DNA from: Brachycybe producta
Taxonomy: Eukaryota > Arthropoda > Diplopoda > Playtdesmida > Andrognathidae
Assembly: GCA_036925085.1 (NCBI GenBank)
Contig: JAUPFP010000008.1
Location: forward strand, 5,109,277 to 5,173,276
Direction of reading: 5' to 3'
Length of the DNA: 64,000 bases
Shown: piece after piece, positions 23,500 through 37,114 of the stretch
Layout: each line of letters opens with the position of its first letter
Numbering within the stretch: the first letter of the stretch is position 1
The notes under the pieces: model-generated
Told to the model about the DNA's origin: nothing
The model's database searches: none
Seen by the model: the letters and a program-made list of their open reading frames with translations, nothing else
Position numbers and translations under genes: made by a program

Positions 23500-24815
23500 A
23501 TGCAAAGGAACGGTGCAAGTTCAACACAATTCCGCGATAAAAATTCACAAGCCGTAAGTTCTAATACAGAAAACCAATCGATCAATAAACGTAACAATTT
23601 CGTTTCGTTTTCAGATATCCAGTGATTCTGACAGTTCTTGCAGTGGTGTCGACTCTGACGATAACAGCGACAATGAATTTAACTGGAAGAGGTCAAAAGT
23701 CACGAAAAAGAATGATGCGAATCATTACAACACGTATTGCGATCAGAGTAAATTCGCAGCCGCTTCTCAGATATTTCAGTCTAAAAACGAATCGATGAGA
23801 CGTCCGACTGCTGTCGACAAATTTTCCGTTTGGAGCAACGTCCTTCAGGAACGGAGTCTGGCCGAGGATCTCAGTTCGGTCGGCGTCCTTCAGCGAGATT
23901 TCCTCTTAGACAGTACGAGAGACTGCGAGAGTTACGATTACACACGCAAGTATGAATCGGAGGAGGGGCGTCAAATGAACCCGCATCTGGTTCATAGAAG
24001 GCTCGGTCGGAAGAGGAGCAAAAAGGACCAAGAAGGAACACAACTTGAGCTACTGAATAGGAACAAACGAAGTTTCGGAGTCAATGAAGACGATCCGGAA
24101 GAGACGGTAGCAACGGCGATCGCAACCATTCTAAGAGAACCAAAAGAAAACTTGATTGGTTAAGTCCGAAACCACGTCCCTCATAAACGGAAGTCGATAA
24201 AGAACAGTTTTTCACTTAACTTTTTTTCGCATAGGTCGAGTGGTCAATACTCTAGGTACCAAGAAGTCGTTGGAGTTGTTGCGAATGACTGAAGATATCG
24301 AGGAAGCCGGTGGCATAATGACTCTCGTAAAAAAAAATTAACTGGGCTTGTTCGTTACAACAATTGTTTACATTTAATATTTTCTTAGGATAATTCCAGG
24401 CGGAGGACACCAGGTGGTGTGTTTTTACAGCTACTCAGAACAGATAACAACATAACGAAGATGGATAAGACCAAAATCTTTGAGCTCGAGAGGGTGGAAC
24501 AGGAGAAAGTGCATACCGAGCTTAAGAGATCACGAAGGAGACGCAGAATGCAAGAAATGGCAAAAGGTAATACGATACCTACTACACTTGTTCGGTACTA
24601 GAACAATCAATCATTTGTTCTTTTTTCATTTTCAAGTAAAAAAAGAATCTACAGAGTCGAAGCCGATGTTACCGAGTTTACCTACTCTAGGAGAAGTGTT
24701 ATTGAACAAGGATGTTTCGGAATCGGTCAAAATGGAGGCTCGTAGCGACAGTGAAAAAGAACCAGGAGAATTGGATTCATCTGAAGATGACAGCAATGAT
24801 GTTCCTTTGACTTAA
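23500..24815 (+). CDS. PHAX: Phosphorylated adaptor for RNA export
   Basis: Five exons: 23500-23553, 23615-24158, 24235-24326, 24389-24566 and 24637-24815 (348 residues; human 394). The N part has an acidic serine run (SSDSDSSCSGVDSDD) and the conserved VWSNVLQE segment. The RNA-binding domain of the family spans about residues 190-250, with GRVVNTLGTKKSLELL and NSRRRTPGGVFLQLLR. A basic stretch (KRSRRRRRMQEMAK) and an acidic C end follow. PHAX bridges cap-binding complex on snRNA to CRM1 for nuclear export. An AATAAA lies at 24892-24897. It is transcribed away from basigin and towards CK1 gamma. Confidence 0.93.
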
Positions 24816-25214
24816 AAAAGCAATTTGAATCATTCTTTTTGTATTGTAATTGAAATTTGTTGATTGTGTTGTATTTTTTTTTTAATAAGAAAATAAATTT
24901 ATGCTTGCAATTTTGAATAGACGTTTTATGATAATTAGCTAGTAATTTCTACATTTATGCAATTACCATAAACTTTTGTAACTAAATTGAAATCAGCTAT
25001 GCAAAATTATTTGCATTTCTTTTTTTGTAAAAATGAAATTAATGAAAACTAAACGGTAGTTTTGTTTAAAATAGTTTAAATTTTCTTGAAAAATACCTTT
25101 ATTATATTCTGAAAAAAAAATGTGCCCTCCATTACGTAAATTTGACACCATAAAGCAATGAAATATCACAACATTTAGTCATAATTTAAATATTTAAATT
25201 CAAATATTAAAAGA

Positions 25215-25347
25215 CATACCTTGCTTAACGTCACCTCTGAGAACGATACTGTATAGAAATACTTTGTGTCCCTTTACTTCTATGATGATTTGGTTAACGA
25301 TACAATTTTCAGAAACGCATTCCTATCGTTAAACAAGGTATGACTGT
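25215..25347. mobile_element. Mariner/pogo-like MITE
   Basis: The ends are CATACCTTGCTTAACG and, reversed, TACAGTCATACCTTGTTTAA with CGATAGG; the left outer part is worn. CATACCTYG-type ends are common in mariner/pogo MITEs. No coding content. Confidence 0.6.
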
Positions 25348-26303
25348 ACTGTAATACACCGTTGCACGTTACAAATCCAGATTGTTTAGTAATTCTCCAT
25401 TGCCGAACAAAGAGAAATCACACAGTGAGCAAACCTATGACTAGAAATTAACTAAATTATTTAACACTAAGGATTTTAAAGTTCTATATTAAATTTTCTT
25501 CAAAACATGTTGTCTGCATGAAACTGAAATTATTGAAAAAACCCTTATAAATTCAACAAAGTATCCATCGTTTATTGTCACTCTTAAAAGGCAGATGTCA
25601 CTACTTTAAAGTATATTTTGCCATAAATCGTACGTTGGCTTCGGGAGTGACTAGAGGGCTTGCAATGATGGCCGCCAAATATTTGAAATAGTTGCCTCAA
25701 CTTTTTTTTTTATCTTAAGCAATAATCTCATTTGTTTACACAGCCATAAATGCTCGTCACATATAAACATATTTTTTTTTGCCGATATGCCCCCAAATCC
25801 ATCGCCAAATCACAAATAAGTTTCATTTTTTTTCCTTTCTAATAAAAAAACAAAAGTGAAAATGAAATGCCTCTAAGGCCCAATGAGATCCCTTGTACAT
25901 TAAAACTTAAAAATGTAGATCTCACAAAGCAAATTTACAGAACAACAGCGACACAGAGAATAGAAAACTTAAAAAGAAAAAAAAAGGTATTGGAGGGCGA
26001 CAAAATTAAAAAAAAAAAATGAATCAGATCACTTTTAATTGCAATCTTATAATGGGCAAATCCGAATATTTTTATATATATATATGTCCATTGGTGACGG
26101 CATTAAAGACTTGAATGACTTTTTCATGGTAAACATGTGGGTAATGTTGTATGTGTTGTGGATGCAAAATCTTTCCAACAAAATATGAAAAAAAAAAAAA
26201 CACAAGACACACAGCAGATAACAAAAATTAATCACTACGAATTACTAATTTACAAACCCAAGTCTCTTCATAAACACAAATAGAGACTAATTAATATATC
26301 ACT

Positions 26304-26305
<2 letters not shown>

Positions 26306-26354
<49 letters not shown>

Positions 26355-26360
26355 AAGAGA
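26306..26360. repeat. GA microsatellite
   Basis: A (GA)n tract with one GC and one AA interruption near its end. Confidence 0.95.
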
Positions 26361-26683
26361 AGGAAACAAAAAAAGATTTTCCAAGTGCCAGGGCAAATCA
26401 CTAGAAGCCTAAAAAGAACAATCCAAAATTTGAAATTTGCTATTAATTAAGACATGATTACTCCAAACAAAAAAATTAGTTAATTAATTCAAAGAATCAA
26501 TTACTGCGAATAATATCAAATAATTAGGAACTTTCAAATTCACAGAAATAGCTTTAGATATTATGCGCATAATGGAAATGAATTAACTAGTGTGACATTA
26601 GAGGCTCCCCCCCCCCTTTTCCCATCTATTCAAACCTGTGAATAATGCAGATAGAAATCACTATATCTAGTTTTACCTGCCTC

Positions 26684-26849
26684 ATCGTAAGAAGCAGCTT
26701 GTGACGTCAGAAAGATTGATGTAAAATTTAGGATTATGTTATTTATTTAATCTGATAGAAAAGAGATGACAAAACAGTTCATGCGTAGTCTAAATTTTTC
26801 GTCAACTCGATTGATATCTCAAGCTGCTGTTTACGATGAGGTATGGTAA
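26684..26849. mobile_element. MITE, CCTCATCGTAA ends
   Basis: Inverted arms carry CCTCATCGTAAGAAGCAGCT and, reversed, CCTCATCGTAAACAGCAGCT. Fragments of the same family lie near 2008-2075 and 20440-20502. Confidence 0.65.
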
Positions 26850-28428
26850 TACGGCCACAAACTTAAACCTTTAAATTTGTATAAGGGTGACCTGATAAAA
26901 TCATAAAATCAGCACAAAAAAGAGAGAAAAAAATTTCCTATTTTGATTTCAGCATGGTCAATTTTGCCTTAGTAAAACGTTATGAAAATTCATGATGATT
27001 GATGAATGAACATTAATATAAGTCGATAATAATAATAAAAATCAAAACCTCCTAGCATCTGCTGCTATGTCATTTACTCATTTTTCCACACCACGAAAAC
27101 ATTGAATTTTAGCCAACCAGGATTTGTCCAGACACTTGCGTGAAACAAAACGAAAATCGATTAAAAGCTGCTACATGATTTGATAAGGGCAACAACAACA
27201 AAGAAATTCCCCCTTTTCTTCTCTTCTTACTCAATATTTAAAATATAGACTAAAATCTTCAATTATTTTAACAATATTTTCTGCCAACTTTGAATTGGCT
27301 TCGAGACGTACCCGATAACGAATACTTCTGCAAAAAAAAAGATACGTTTGTTTCCAACCAGGTACACATCCACAAAGCTAATAAAAACAAAAACCCAAAA
27401 CAACTTTTAACTGCCTTGAGTTTCTATTATCCAATTTTTTTTTCTTCTAAGTTCCAAATACTTTCAAAATCAAACAAAACTAGAGAATGAATAACATGAA
27501 GATAAAAGATAGGTCTTTAGTGTAGTTTATGTCTACATTTTTATGTATAATAACATCCAAGTAGTGCAACTTAAAGCTATTTAGAGAGGGAAGAAAAACA
27601 AGGAAGCAAAGAAGAAGAATGAATTAATTTTGAACATAGCAGAGAGAAAGAAAGAGAAAATCTTCACAGACAAGCAAAGATCGAGTGAGGTGGCCACTGT
27701 TGCACCAAAACTAAAATTATTGTTTGTTCAAATGATACCACAAGAATGTTTGTGCTATATTAAACGAAACATTAGCAGCAACACTTGAAAAACGTGTGAC
27801 CCGTCACTGTTAATGGACCATCTCTTTTTTTTGTTTTGTTTTGTTTGTGTCACTGAAGATGCAACAGCAAAGAAGAGAGCAAATAAAGAGTAGAAAGTAA
27901 ACTTAGAAAAACGACAAGCGATGGCCGTTCGTAGGAAATTGAACACTTTCAATGAACTAATGAGTTCAGAAGAACCGAGAGCGAGAATAAGACGAAAAAA
28001 AAAATGCAGGAAATTAAAATGACCACTAACATTTGTCAATAATAGCGGCAATCGTAAGAGGAGCAGGAGCAACAACAGCAATAGTTGCTGTGTGATGGTG
28101 ATAGTTTATTTTTTTAACGAAGTCAACCGATAAACCTTTTTATCACGATAAAATTAACAAAACGCCAACAACCGAATTTGTCCAAAAGCGCAGCGTAGCG
28201 GCGTTAAGGTGGCGAAGAGATAATATACACGCGCGCACACACAAAACACATGGTTAAGTTAACGTTTGCCAAACATGAATAAACAAAGAGGGTACTTTGA
28301 TATTACACAAAATCAACTCAGGACATTTCCTTTGGTTGGCGCATACTGTTACTCTCCTTTGACTCCGATGGAGAAGTGTGCAGTAACACGGCAACGGCCT
28401 CTCGCTCTGGAGTGCAAGCGACGGACAG

Positions 28429-31400
28429 TCACTTTTGTCGACCCAACTTCTTTTTTCGCTTTTTAAAGAAACAGCAACATCTGTCGAGAGAAAGAAGAGA
28501 AAAACGACGGCCGTTAAAATAACGGCCGACCAGAAAAACAAAATTCGCACGAAACGAGTACTTTGTTTCATCGACAACTTCAACTTCGGCATGTGCCGTA
28601 ATGGGAGTGTTCGAATGTCCCGCCGTCGGATCGTCGTTTGCTAGTTCTCCGTTCGTCGAACTGACTACTTGTACTGAACCTCCGTGCCTATCGGCAGGAG
28701 TTAAGTTTCCTCCAAGCATTCCACTTTGCATCTTTGGTTGCTCGCTCCAAGCCGTACCCCTAGCACCAGTCTGTTGCTGCAGAACACAATCGGAAAAAAA
28801 AAATACAAAAAAATATATTAGTTCCTAATAAATCTTATAATAAAACAAAGAGCAAAAACGAGAAATAACCGTTTTGTAAATTTATCTATGAACAATAGTA
28901 ATAATAAAAAAGAAATAATTGCAAAAATTTGGAACGCCACTCTTTAAATAAAAAAAACGTCCAATTAATGCATTCTGCTTGCAAGCCAATTATAGCCGAA
29001 AAAATTCAAATTTGTTTCTTTTGTTCTTAATTTCCAACCCCACCCCTCCCTCTTTCCATCCCAATAATTCAAAATGAGCTTCTCTTTCACAAATTAGTAA
29101 ATCCGATTTGACAAACAGAACGTTGTTAACCTTACCTTATTGGCCGTGCTGGCATGCCTCTCCCTATTTGGAGACACAATAACTTCTTGGCCCGTTTGTA
29201 AAGATCCGACAGGAGTGGACTGTGGTTGGCCACGGCACACAAAATCAAAAAGAAAAGAAAAACAAGAGGGAAATATAAAAAAGAGCGGGGGGAGCGTGCA
29301 GCAGCAGCAGCAGCAGCAGCAGTAATGCAACAATGGACTTTTTATAACAAAAAAAAATAAAAAAGACAAAATAAAGAACGAAACAACAAAAACACAAAAT
29401 CATAATAATCTTAATTATAAATAAACAAAACGGTTATGTCTATTATAAACAGCACTGAATAACCTCCAACAACTAAAACGAAACAGAACTGGATCTAGTT
29501 ACTATAAAAGCATCAACTTAATATTCATATAGTAACTAATAATCTAAACTACAAATAAAAATTTCTAAATAAAAAAAAAATGAAAAACCGTTTTCTAAGT
29601 TGACAATCCAAATAAATAATACAAACCTCCAACGAGGAACAAGAAGTCGATCGAGAATTGTCAGAATCATTTTTCAAGCACCGTAGTCGAAAGAAATTTA
29701 CAGGCTTTTGTTGATTTTTTATGGCATACGTGTACATATATATCATGCATGAGAAATCATCCCAAATAGAAATGAAAAAAATATAGTGAAAAAGAAAGAA
29801 AAAGATAGAAATAGAAAAGAAGAGCGAAGAAATTATGATAGAATATGAAGAAAAAAAATGTTCATAAAAGTAAACACGACATTCAAGATTAAAACTTCTT
29901 TTTAAATGAAAAAAAAAAATGCCGATGCAAAAATACACATTCAAATTTCGATAAAATTTTAAAAAACTAACCAACCAAAAAACCAGAAAAACCACATTCA
30001 AATACGTCTTTAAAAGTTCCAGATAACTAAACACACAAACCAAATAACGAAACTCATTTCAGTAGCTGCAATAGAAAAATTTGGCATTCACATTCACAAC
30101 ATACAGTAAAATTAAGAAAAACAAAAGACGAAGAAGAAGAAATAAGAAGAAAAAAGAACAAAAGAAAAATCATAAGTGGCCAAAAGTAATTAAAAAAAAG
30201 TTAGCAGATGTTGCTTTTAACGTGCATAAACTCAAATCAAAAACAATAAAAAAACATTTAAGGTGGTTTTAAATAAAGTGTAAAACGTCTTTCGAACTGT
30301 TGATTATTTTTGTCTTGCTGTCAAAACGAACAGAAACTTGACATATTTTAGAAACTAGAAGGGTAGTTCAACCAATTTCACGTTGATATCTTTAAAAATA
30401 AGCTTTTTATGCCAATTTGAAAATGACCTAAGCAGACATTATTTTTTTTTTATATAATTTGTAAATAAAAAAGTTTATTTCGAAAGATTAACATAAACAG
30501 CACTTCTGAAAGACAAAATAATCCAGATTTCGATGATCAGCCGTTCAGAGAAACCATCTTAATACAACTTTCAAATCACTACTAAAACTCTTTCAAATAC
30601 AACGCAAAAACCACATCTCTTACATTTCAGAATTCACACCAAATCCACGATAAAACCAAAATTAACAACTCGTAAGAAAACAAAACCTTTTTTTTTCTTG
30701 ATCGAATATATCACAAAAAATAAAAGTAAAGAGGTGATCTCACCATTATTTTTCCCGTCCAATCGAACTCGCCATCGTCGACGTAACCTTTCTTCTCAAA
30801 TAAATCTTGAAACAACTTCCTCAGATAGTCGTAATCCGGCGTCTCGAAAAAATCGAGACGCCTCACGTAACGCAAATACACCGACATTTCGTCTGTAAAT
30901 GTACATAAATGCAACAAATGAGACCAATATGACAGACGCGGTCGTATAAATAAAAAATTCCCCCGACGATTTAACCTGGAACATTTTCACAGAGATCTTC
31001 AATAAGCGTCGCTCGTTTCGTGTCACCTATTTTCTGATACCTTTCCTTCAGCGTATCTGCTTTTAAACCCTGCCAGGGTAAACTACCTCGTAAAAAGTAC
31101 ATAAACATGTGACCGAGAGCTTCCAAATCATCTCGCCGACTTTGTTCTACAAAGAACACACAAGAAAATAGACATAATATCGGCACCGGTATTAACTTTG
31201 TTACCTTTGCAGAGTTTCATGTATTTCTCACCTTTTCCTAAATGTGTATTGATGCTCATATACCGAGCCGTTCCCGTAAGAGATTTGTGTTCTCTATACG
31301 GTATGTGTTTATTCGTTTCTGGATCGACGTATTCTTTGGCAAGACCAAAGTCTATAATATGGATGACTTTCTCTTTTTTGTTTGACTGGCGACCAATTAG

Positions 31401-31508
31401 AAAGTTTTCGGGTTTTACATCCCTGTAAATGAGGTGTACAGAATTTTTTTAATTTTTTTAGAATTTTTTTTTTTTTTTTTTTTTTATTTTTTTTTTATTT
31501 TTTTTTTT

Positions 31509-31545
<37 letters not shown>

Positions 31546-34500
31546 CTTTTTTTTTTTAATATGCTAATGAAAAAGAACAATGGATTATCTGCGGTTATCA
31601 GACGCTATTGAAAAAGTTTTAGAAATCAGAAGCATAAAAATGTTTCGTACGGCCTTGTTTCCACTGGGGCGAAAATTTGAACTTTTTGAAAATCTCAACT
31701 GGTGAAAAATAGGCGACACGTGGCCTTTGCCTATGATAGTGAATAGGCGGGAGTAACGTTTCTTCTATTTTACACAAGTTGAAATTTTCATCTCAGTGAA
31801 AACCAGGCTTAAGGGTACTTCCAAGTAGATACTTTTAAAAAAGAAAAACTTTCAGAACAATTTAGAATCCTCATTTTTAATTCAATTTCGGATAAGGTGG
31901 TCTTCAAGTGTAACCCACCCTCGAACACTTGTTATTATGTCTTTCAAGAACATTAAAATACAAGAATTTTGACAAGTTTTTTTCGAAACTAGAAAGGTAG
32001 CTAAATCACTTAGAGCTATTTTCATGTTGATATCTTTTAAAATAAGCGTTTTATGTCAGTTTGAAAATAGTCTAATTTTACGCAAATGATATTTTTTAAT
32101 TTTTTGTTCATGAAAACGTTCGTTTTGAAAGATATCAAAAAATCAAAATAAAACAATTATTCATATATTTTGTTCTAGTTTCTAACACATTTTTAATTTC
32201 TGATTATTGTTACAGTTCTACTGAAATTAAGAAAAATAGGCGTTTGGAAATCAGCTGTTCATAAAACTTAAAAGATTTACATACACCATTTAATCAATAC
32301 ATTTACTCCTCTAGTTCCTAAAACCCTTTCAAGCTTTTCAGAAAATATGTTTTCAAAACGCAGCATATCATGTTTACCACCTGAAAATGTACTTTTTGAT
32401 TTTCCACCTTTAAAAACCCTAATTAGAACATTGGATACTTATTTGTTTTAAATAATTATCTTTTAGAACAAACCTTTTAGAAACTAGACTAGTAAATGAA
32501 TCACGTTAAGTACAATTTCATGTTAAGGTATTTTTTTTTATAAAAAAAAAAACTTCATTCCTTCATAAAGCCCTATTTCATATATTCTTTCATTTACATA
32601 TTTTGTAATGGCTGTTTATACAGTATATTAAAATAAGACTAAATTGCGCCCGAAAAGGTAAAAACAAATATTTGCACACAAAAAAAAAAGAACAATAAGA
32701 ACACGTTGAGCTAATATTATTATATACTACCAAGCTAACACTAAGTAGGTGGTAGTGTCGCAAAAACAAGTGCAAACATGCGTATTATTTATCACAACGA
32801 CAATTTTGAACAATATGTTAAAAAGAAGCAACAAACGAGTTTTCTTTTCTAATCCTGTGTTTTTGATGTAACTGCGCTTGCCGGTAAACATGCTTTAATT
32901 TGCAATTAAATAATTAAAAAAAGGCATTAAAACACAGAAAAACAATAAAGAAAACAAAACGTAAATCTCAAAATGCGATTCACAATAAACAGAAATTCAT
33001 GTTTTTGTTATTTCATATTTAATAAAATAACATTTATCAAAGGATATATATTTGAAGAGTGTCAATTTCCTCTGATAACTTTTTCAGAAGTTCTTTCTCT
33101 CTTTCTCTCACTATCATACTCTTCTATCTAATAAGTTTATTTATCAAGAAACGTTTTGTAACAATGATAAACATGTTAAAAGATCTTTAAAAAGCTGTTT
33201 AATCTAATCTGTCTTGTGACCTTTCATCAGTTGTTACCGATCAATTTTCAGATGCATCATGCAACAGTGTCAAATTATTACAAATACGGATTCTCAGTGA
33301 AACCATACTCGAGACAACTGACTACATTTTTGCAATAGACGGAAGAGACTGCCGTCTACTTACAACAGTCACTGAATAGTTATTTGTAAATTTCTGTCGC
33401 TATATCGGTATATAAAAATAACGCTCCTTTAGAATCTTCGATAGAGATAAACACACAGAATTTCAAATCGAACACATGTTGTTGCCATGTGGTAGGTTTA
33501 CTTATGATTAGGGCTCGAATTTTGATGCAATATCAACCGGAATGTTTCTCAATATGTGGCCCAAGTGCCAATTGTGAAGTGACAATCTCGTTTAAATGAT
33601 AGATGATTAAAAACAATGGTTAGAGACTAGAACTCTAGTTGACAACTGATAGTAACCAGACGTCTAGCCTCTATACCCAGCTTTTTTGATTAGAAAAAAC
33701 AATTACAGTTGCCCTAATGATGATGATGATTACTTAACAATTGGCTCTTTTGCCACAAATTGAGAAACATTCCGGTTGATATTGCATCAAAATCCGAGCC
33801 CTACTTATGATACTGCTAACAATAAGGGTCATATTCTTTATGAGTACTAACTTTAAGATTTTTGCAAGAAAGAAAAAAATTCAGTAACTACCTTTTAGTA
33901 GTCATCATCATCATCATTTCCTGTACCTAACTACCTTTTAGTAGTATCTCACAAAAATGAATTCAGTAAATCAAAACTAATAAAACCATTTCGTTATTTG
34001 ATTTAATTCCTGAAAACTTGAGGTCAAACTTAAGTCTTATTAACGCTCATTGCGTGCAGTATAATGTCAAGACTTACTCTCAGAAGTAAACCTACAAAAT
34101 TCCAACAGACATAAAAAGCACTAAAGCGACAATCACCACGCTGGCCATATTTTTTCAGCAATATTTACTGTTATTTGTCACGCAATAAATTATGATTATC
34201 ACATTCATCATAAGAATCATAACTTAGCTCATAGACAAATTTGAAACACCTTGAAAACACCTTTAATTTCAATTTATTTTGCAAAAATAAGACACCAATA
34301 TTTAGTAGATATGCGGCAACATTTGACCCACATTTCTTGCAACAGTGCAAAATTGCTGAGTGATAAATATAGCCAAGTATGAACGCCTCTTTAAATACTA
34401 CAATCAACGATTTGAGGAGATCTTGAAAGTAACTTTGCAACACGACAATGTATTGATTTAGAAAAAGTTGTTTCGTGTGTGTCTACTTTTGAATGGCTTT

Positions 34501-37082
34501 CTTTTTTTGTTGACGTTAAGTCATTTTGCTGGAAAATTGCCATGTGTAGCCCCCCCCCCCTTACTTTAAACTGACGGTTCTGTCTATAATTACAACAAAT
34601 ACGAAGAAGTATTTTTAATTCTTCGTCATAAAAAGGTCAATTTTCAGTAAATTCGCATCCTTTCATATGGTTGCGCAGATCGATATTTTCCTGCATTTTT
34701 TTTTTCTTTCTAAAAAATGATTGTTTGTGCTCTTCTTTTCGAAGTTGGTTTTAGGGCACTTACACACAAGCGGCTTTTTTTTTGTAGTTCAACTGTTTTG
34801 CTGCCGGAAGCGGCTACTGGTGACAGTCACTAGTTCACATATCCACGAGCGACATTTCGTCATCCTGTCTACGTGGATTTCGTTAAAGTAGCTTAGTACA
34901 TTGCTTCCTGTGCACATAAGTCGTAAAATTAAATAAAGACGGTACTGAGGTCAGAACTGATATCTGACAGACTTTGTAGTTTTGTCTGCATACTCATGTA
35001 TGTCCTATGGTAGCTCGGCAAGTGTCATGACACACAAATACGGAACAAGTTGCATCTTTTTAATGGCGGCTACAAAATAAACGCTCGTCTGTCTTTGTTT
35101 GGCTGTATTATCTTTTTAGTAGCAGCCGCGACAAAAGTCACCCGTGTGCAAGTGCCGTAAATCTTTTCAGTGATCTTTCCGCATTTACAGAGTACTTACA
35201 AGTTGTATTGCTATCATTAAAACAGTCTTTAGAGTAAACTTCCGATTACAGAGATCAAATAAGTCTTCTAGACTCGGGCCCAACAATTCCATGACCAGGG
35301 CGTTGTATTTACCGCAGGGACCGAAATAATACACATCCGGTATACCGTCTAAATGAAAAATAAATAGGAAAGAAAGAAAGAAAACCGAAATAAAATAAAA
35401 CAAAAAAAACGAAAACAGAAGCCAAGCATCAAAAAACCATATTTTCTAAAAAAAATCAGCAAATCCACAAACAAACTCTAAATTCAAGCTAAGAAAATCT
35501 AATAAAATTAGAAACCAACCAAATTGCAAAAAAATACGTTCCAAAAAACAATTTCAAAACCGGTAAATGTCAAAAATATATATATATATATTTGCATATA
35601 AAAACAGGCAAAGTAAAAAAAAAAGCTGTAGCATTTCGCAGCAAAACGAAACCCGGCTTTTTACGAAGATGTTATAACAAAATGTCAACATATTTCTCTT
35701 TTTCATAAAACAAAAAAAAATACTTACGAGCTGTGTGGCAATCATGAGAACAGTTTTTAAACTGAATTTTCGACCACACAAATCGAATAGGTCTTCCAAG
35801 TTAGGACCCAACAATTCCATGACTAGAGCATTATATCTGCCACAGGGACCAAAGTAATACACTTTTGGTACACCCTCTGCAAAAAGTGGATGGGGGGCGA
35901 GAATGTGAGAGAAACATTGCACACAAAAACACCTCAACAAAAATAACTAAATTCAAAATTAAATCTCAGAAAATTTCAAGATGGGGAAAAAAACAATTAA
36001 TCACACTTTTATCAATGTAAGGTTACTGGTTAGGTTATTTAAATAAGCCACACATTCCCGTCTTTTCAATATTAGTCTTTGGGACGTGATGGAGCTGTAC
36101 GCTACAGCTCCTTTGTTAGAAACGCGTGGCCACTGAACTGCAAAACGTTTCTCGAATTCTTGATCATTCTACCCTTTCAGAAGCAAGATTAAGAAAAACT
36201 CGAAAGTGTTTTAGAAACTAGAAGAGTAACTGAATAACGTATCACTATTTTCAAGATATCTTTTAAAATAAGCTTTTTTACAGCAGTTTGAAAATGACTC
36301 AATTTTAATCAGATGTTTTTTTTTCTTTCTATTTTTTGTTCATAAACACTTAATTTTATTTCAAATTAATTAACTTATTTTAATAGACTTTATTAGTAGA
36401 CGTTAGTTAAGCATTTAATCAAGTTTCTAAAAACCTTTCAATTTTCGCATGTTGCTTCTGAAAAGCTGCCAGAAACTCATTTTTAATACAACTTCCAGAA
36501 AATTAGCTCCCGACTTTAAAATAACTCAAACAGTAAACTAGATATGATTAATAGTATAGTTTCGGCAGATAAAAACAAAGCCAAAAACAAAGCACAAGCT
36601 TATTCAGCTTTGCGATTGTCAAAACAATGACAAATCAACATTACCGAGGCTAAAATTTCATTTGTTACTATACTGCAGGCCTGTTAATAATGTAATTTTT
36701 GAAAAAGAAAATGACAATAAAATTATGAGGATCATTTATAACAAACAAAAATGACTGTTATATTGAAAAAAAGACCAAGAACTTTACTTCACATTATAAT
36801 TTTTGCGGAATTGCAGCACATTTTGGTGCCAAAAACACTTCTCCCACACATGCGTGACAGATCCTGAGATTTACAAAACCAGATGTTTTATACTACGAAG
36901 AAGAATCGTAGCGGTGGTATTGCCAAACGCTCTTAACGCAATTCCATTTCTATTGGGTTGTAACATATAATGAATCACAACCACCATCATCGCCACCTTT
37001 AACAACAACAAGCCAAGTAAACCATGATGGCAAACACCACCATATTTCCACCTTTTTTTGTTAACATGTCCGAACTTCGAGC

Positions 37083-37114
<32 letters not shown>

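Larger units (their letters stand above)
24816..28428. other. Intergenic between PHAX and CK1 gamma (tail to tail)
   Basis: No gene is recognised. It holds a mariner-like MITE (25215-25347), a GA microsatellite (26306-26360) and a GCTTGTGACGTCA-family MITE (26684-26849), plus the 3' UTRs of both neighbours. Confidence 0.55.
31562..35199. other. CK1 gamma intron, no exon found
   Basis: It holds one GGCCTTGTTTCC MITE, two foldback copies, a hAT-type MITE (33509-33803) and otherwise AT-rich DNA. I searched it on the minus strand for the expected SRMEYVHSKN-encoding exon and did not find it. Confidence 0.6.

Noticed and set aside
29094-29369. CysCys-rich minus-strand protein
   Set aside because: The frame joins a CK1 gamma exon to a (CTG)8 tract in the intron.
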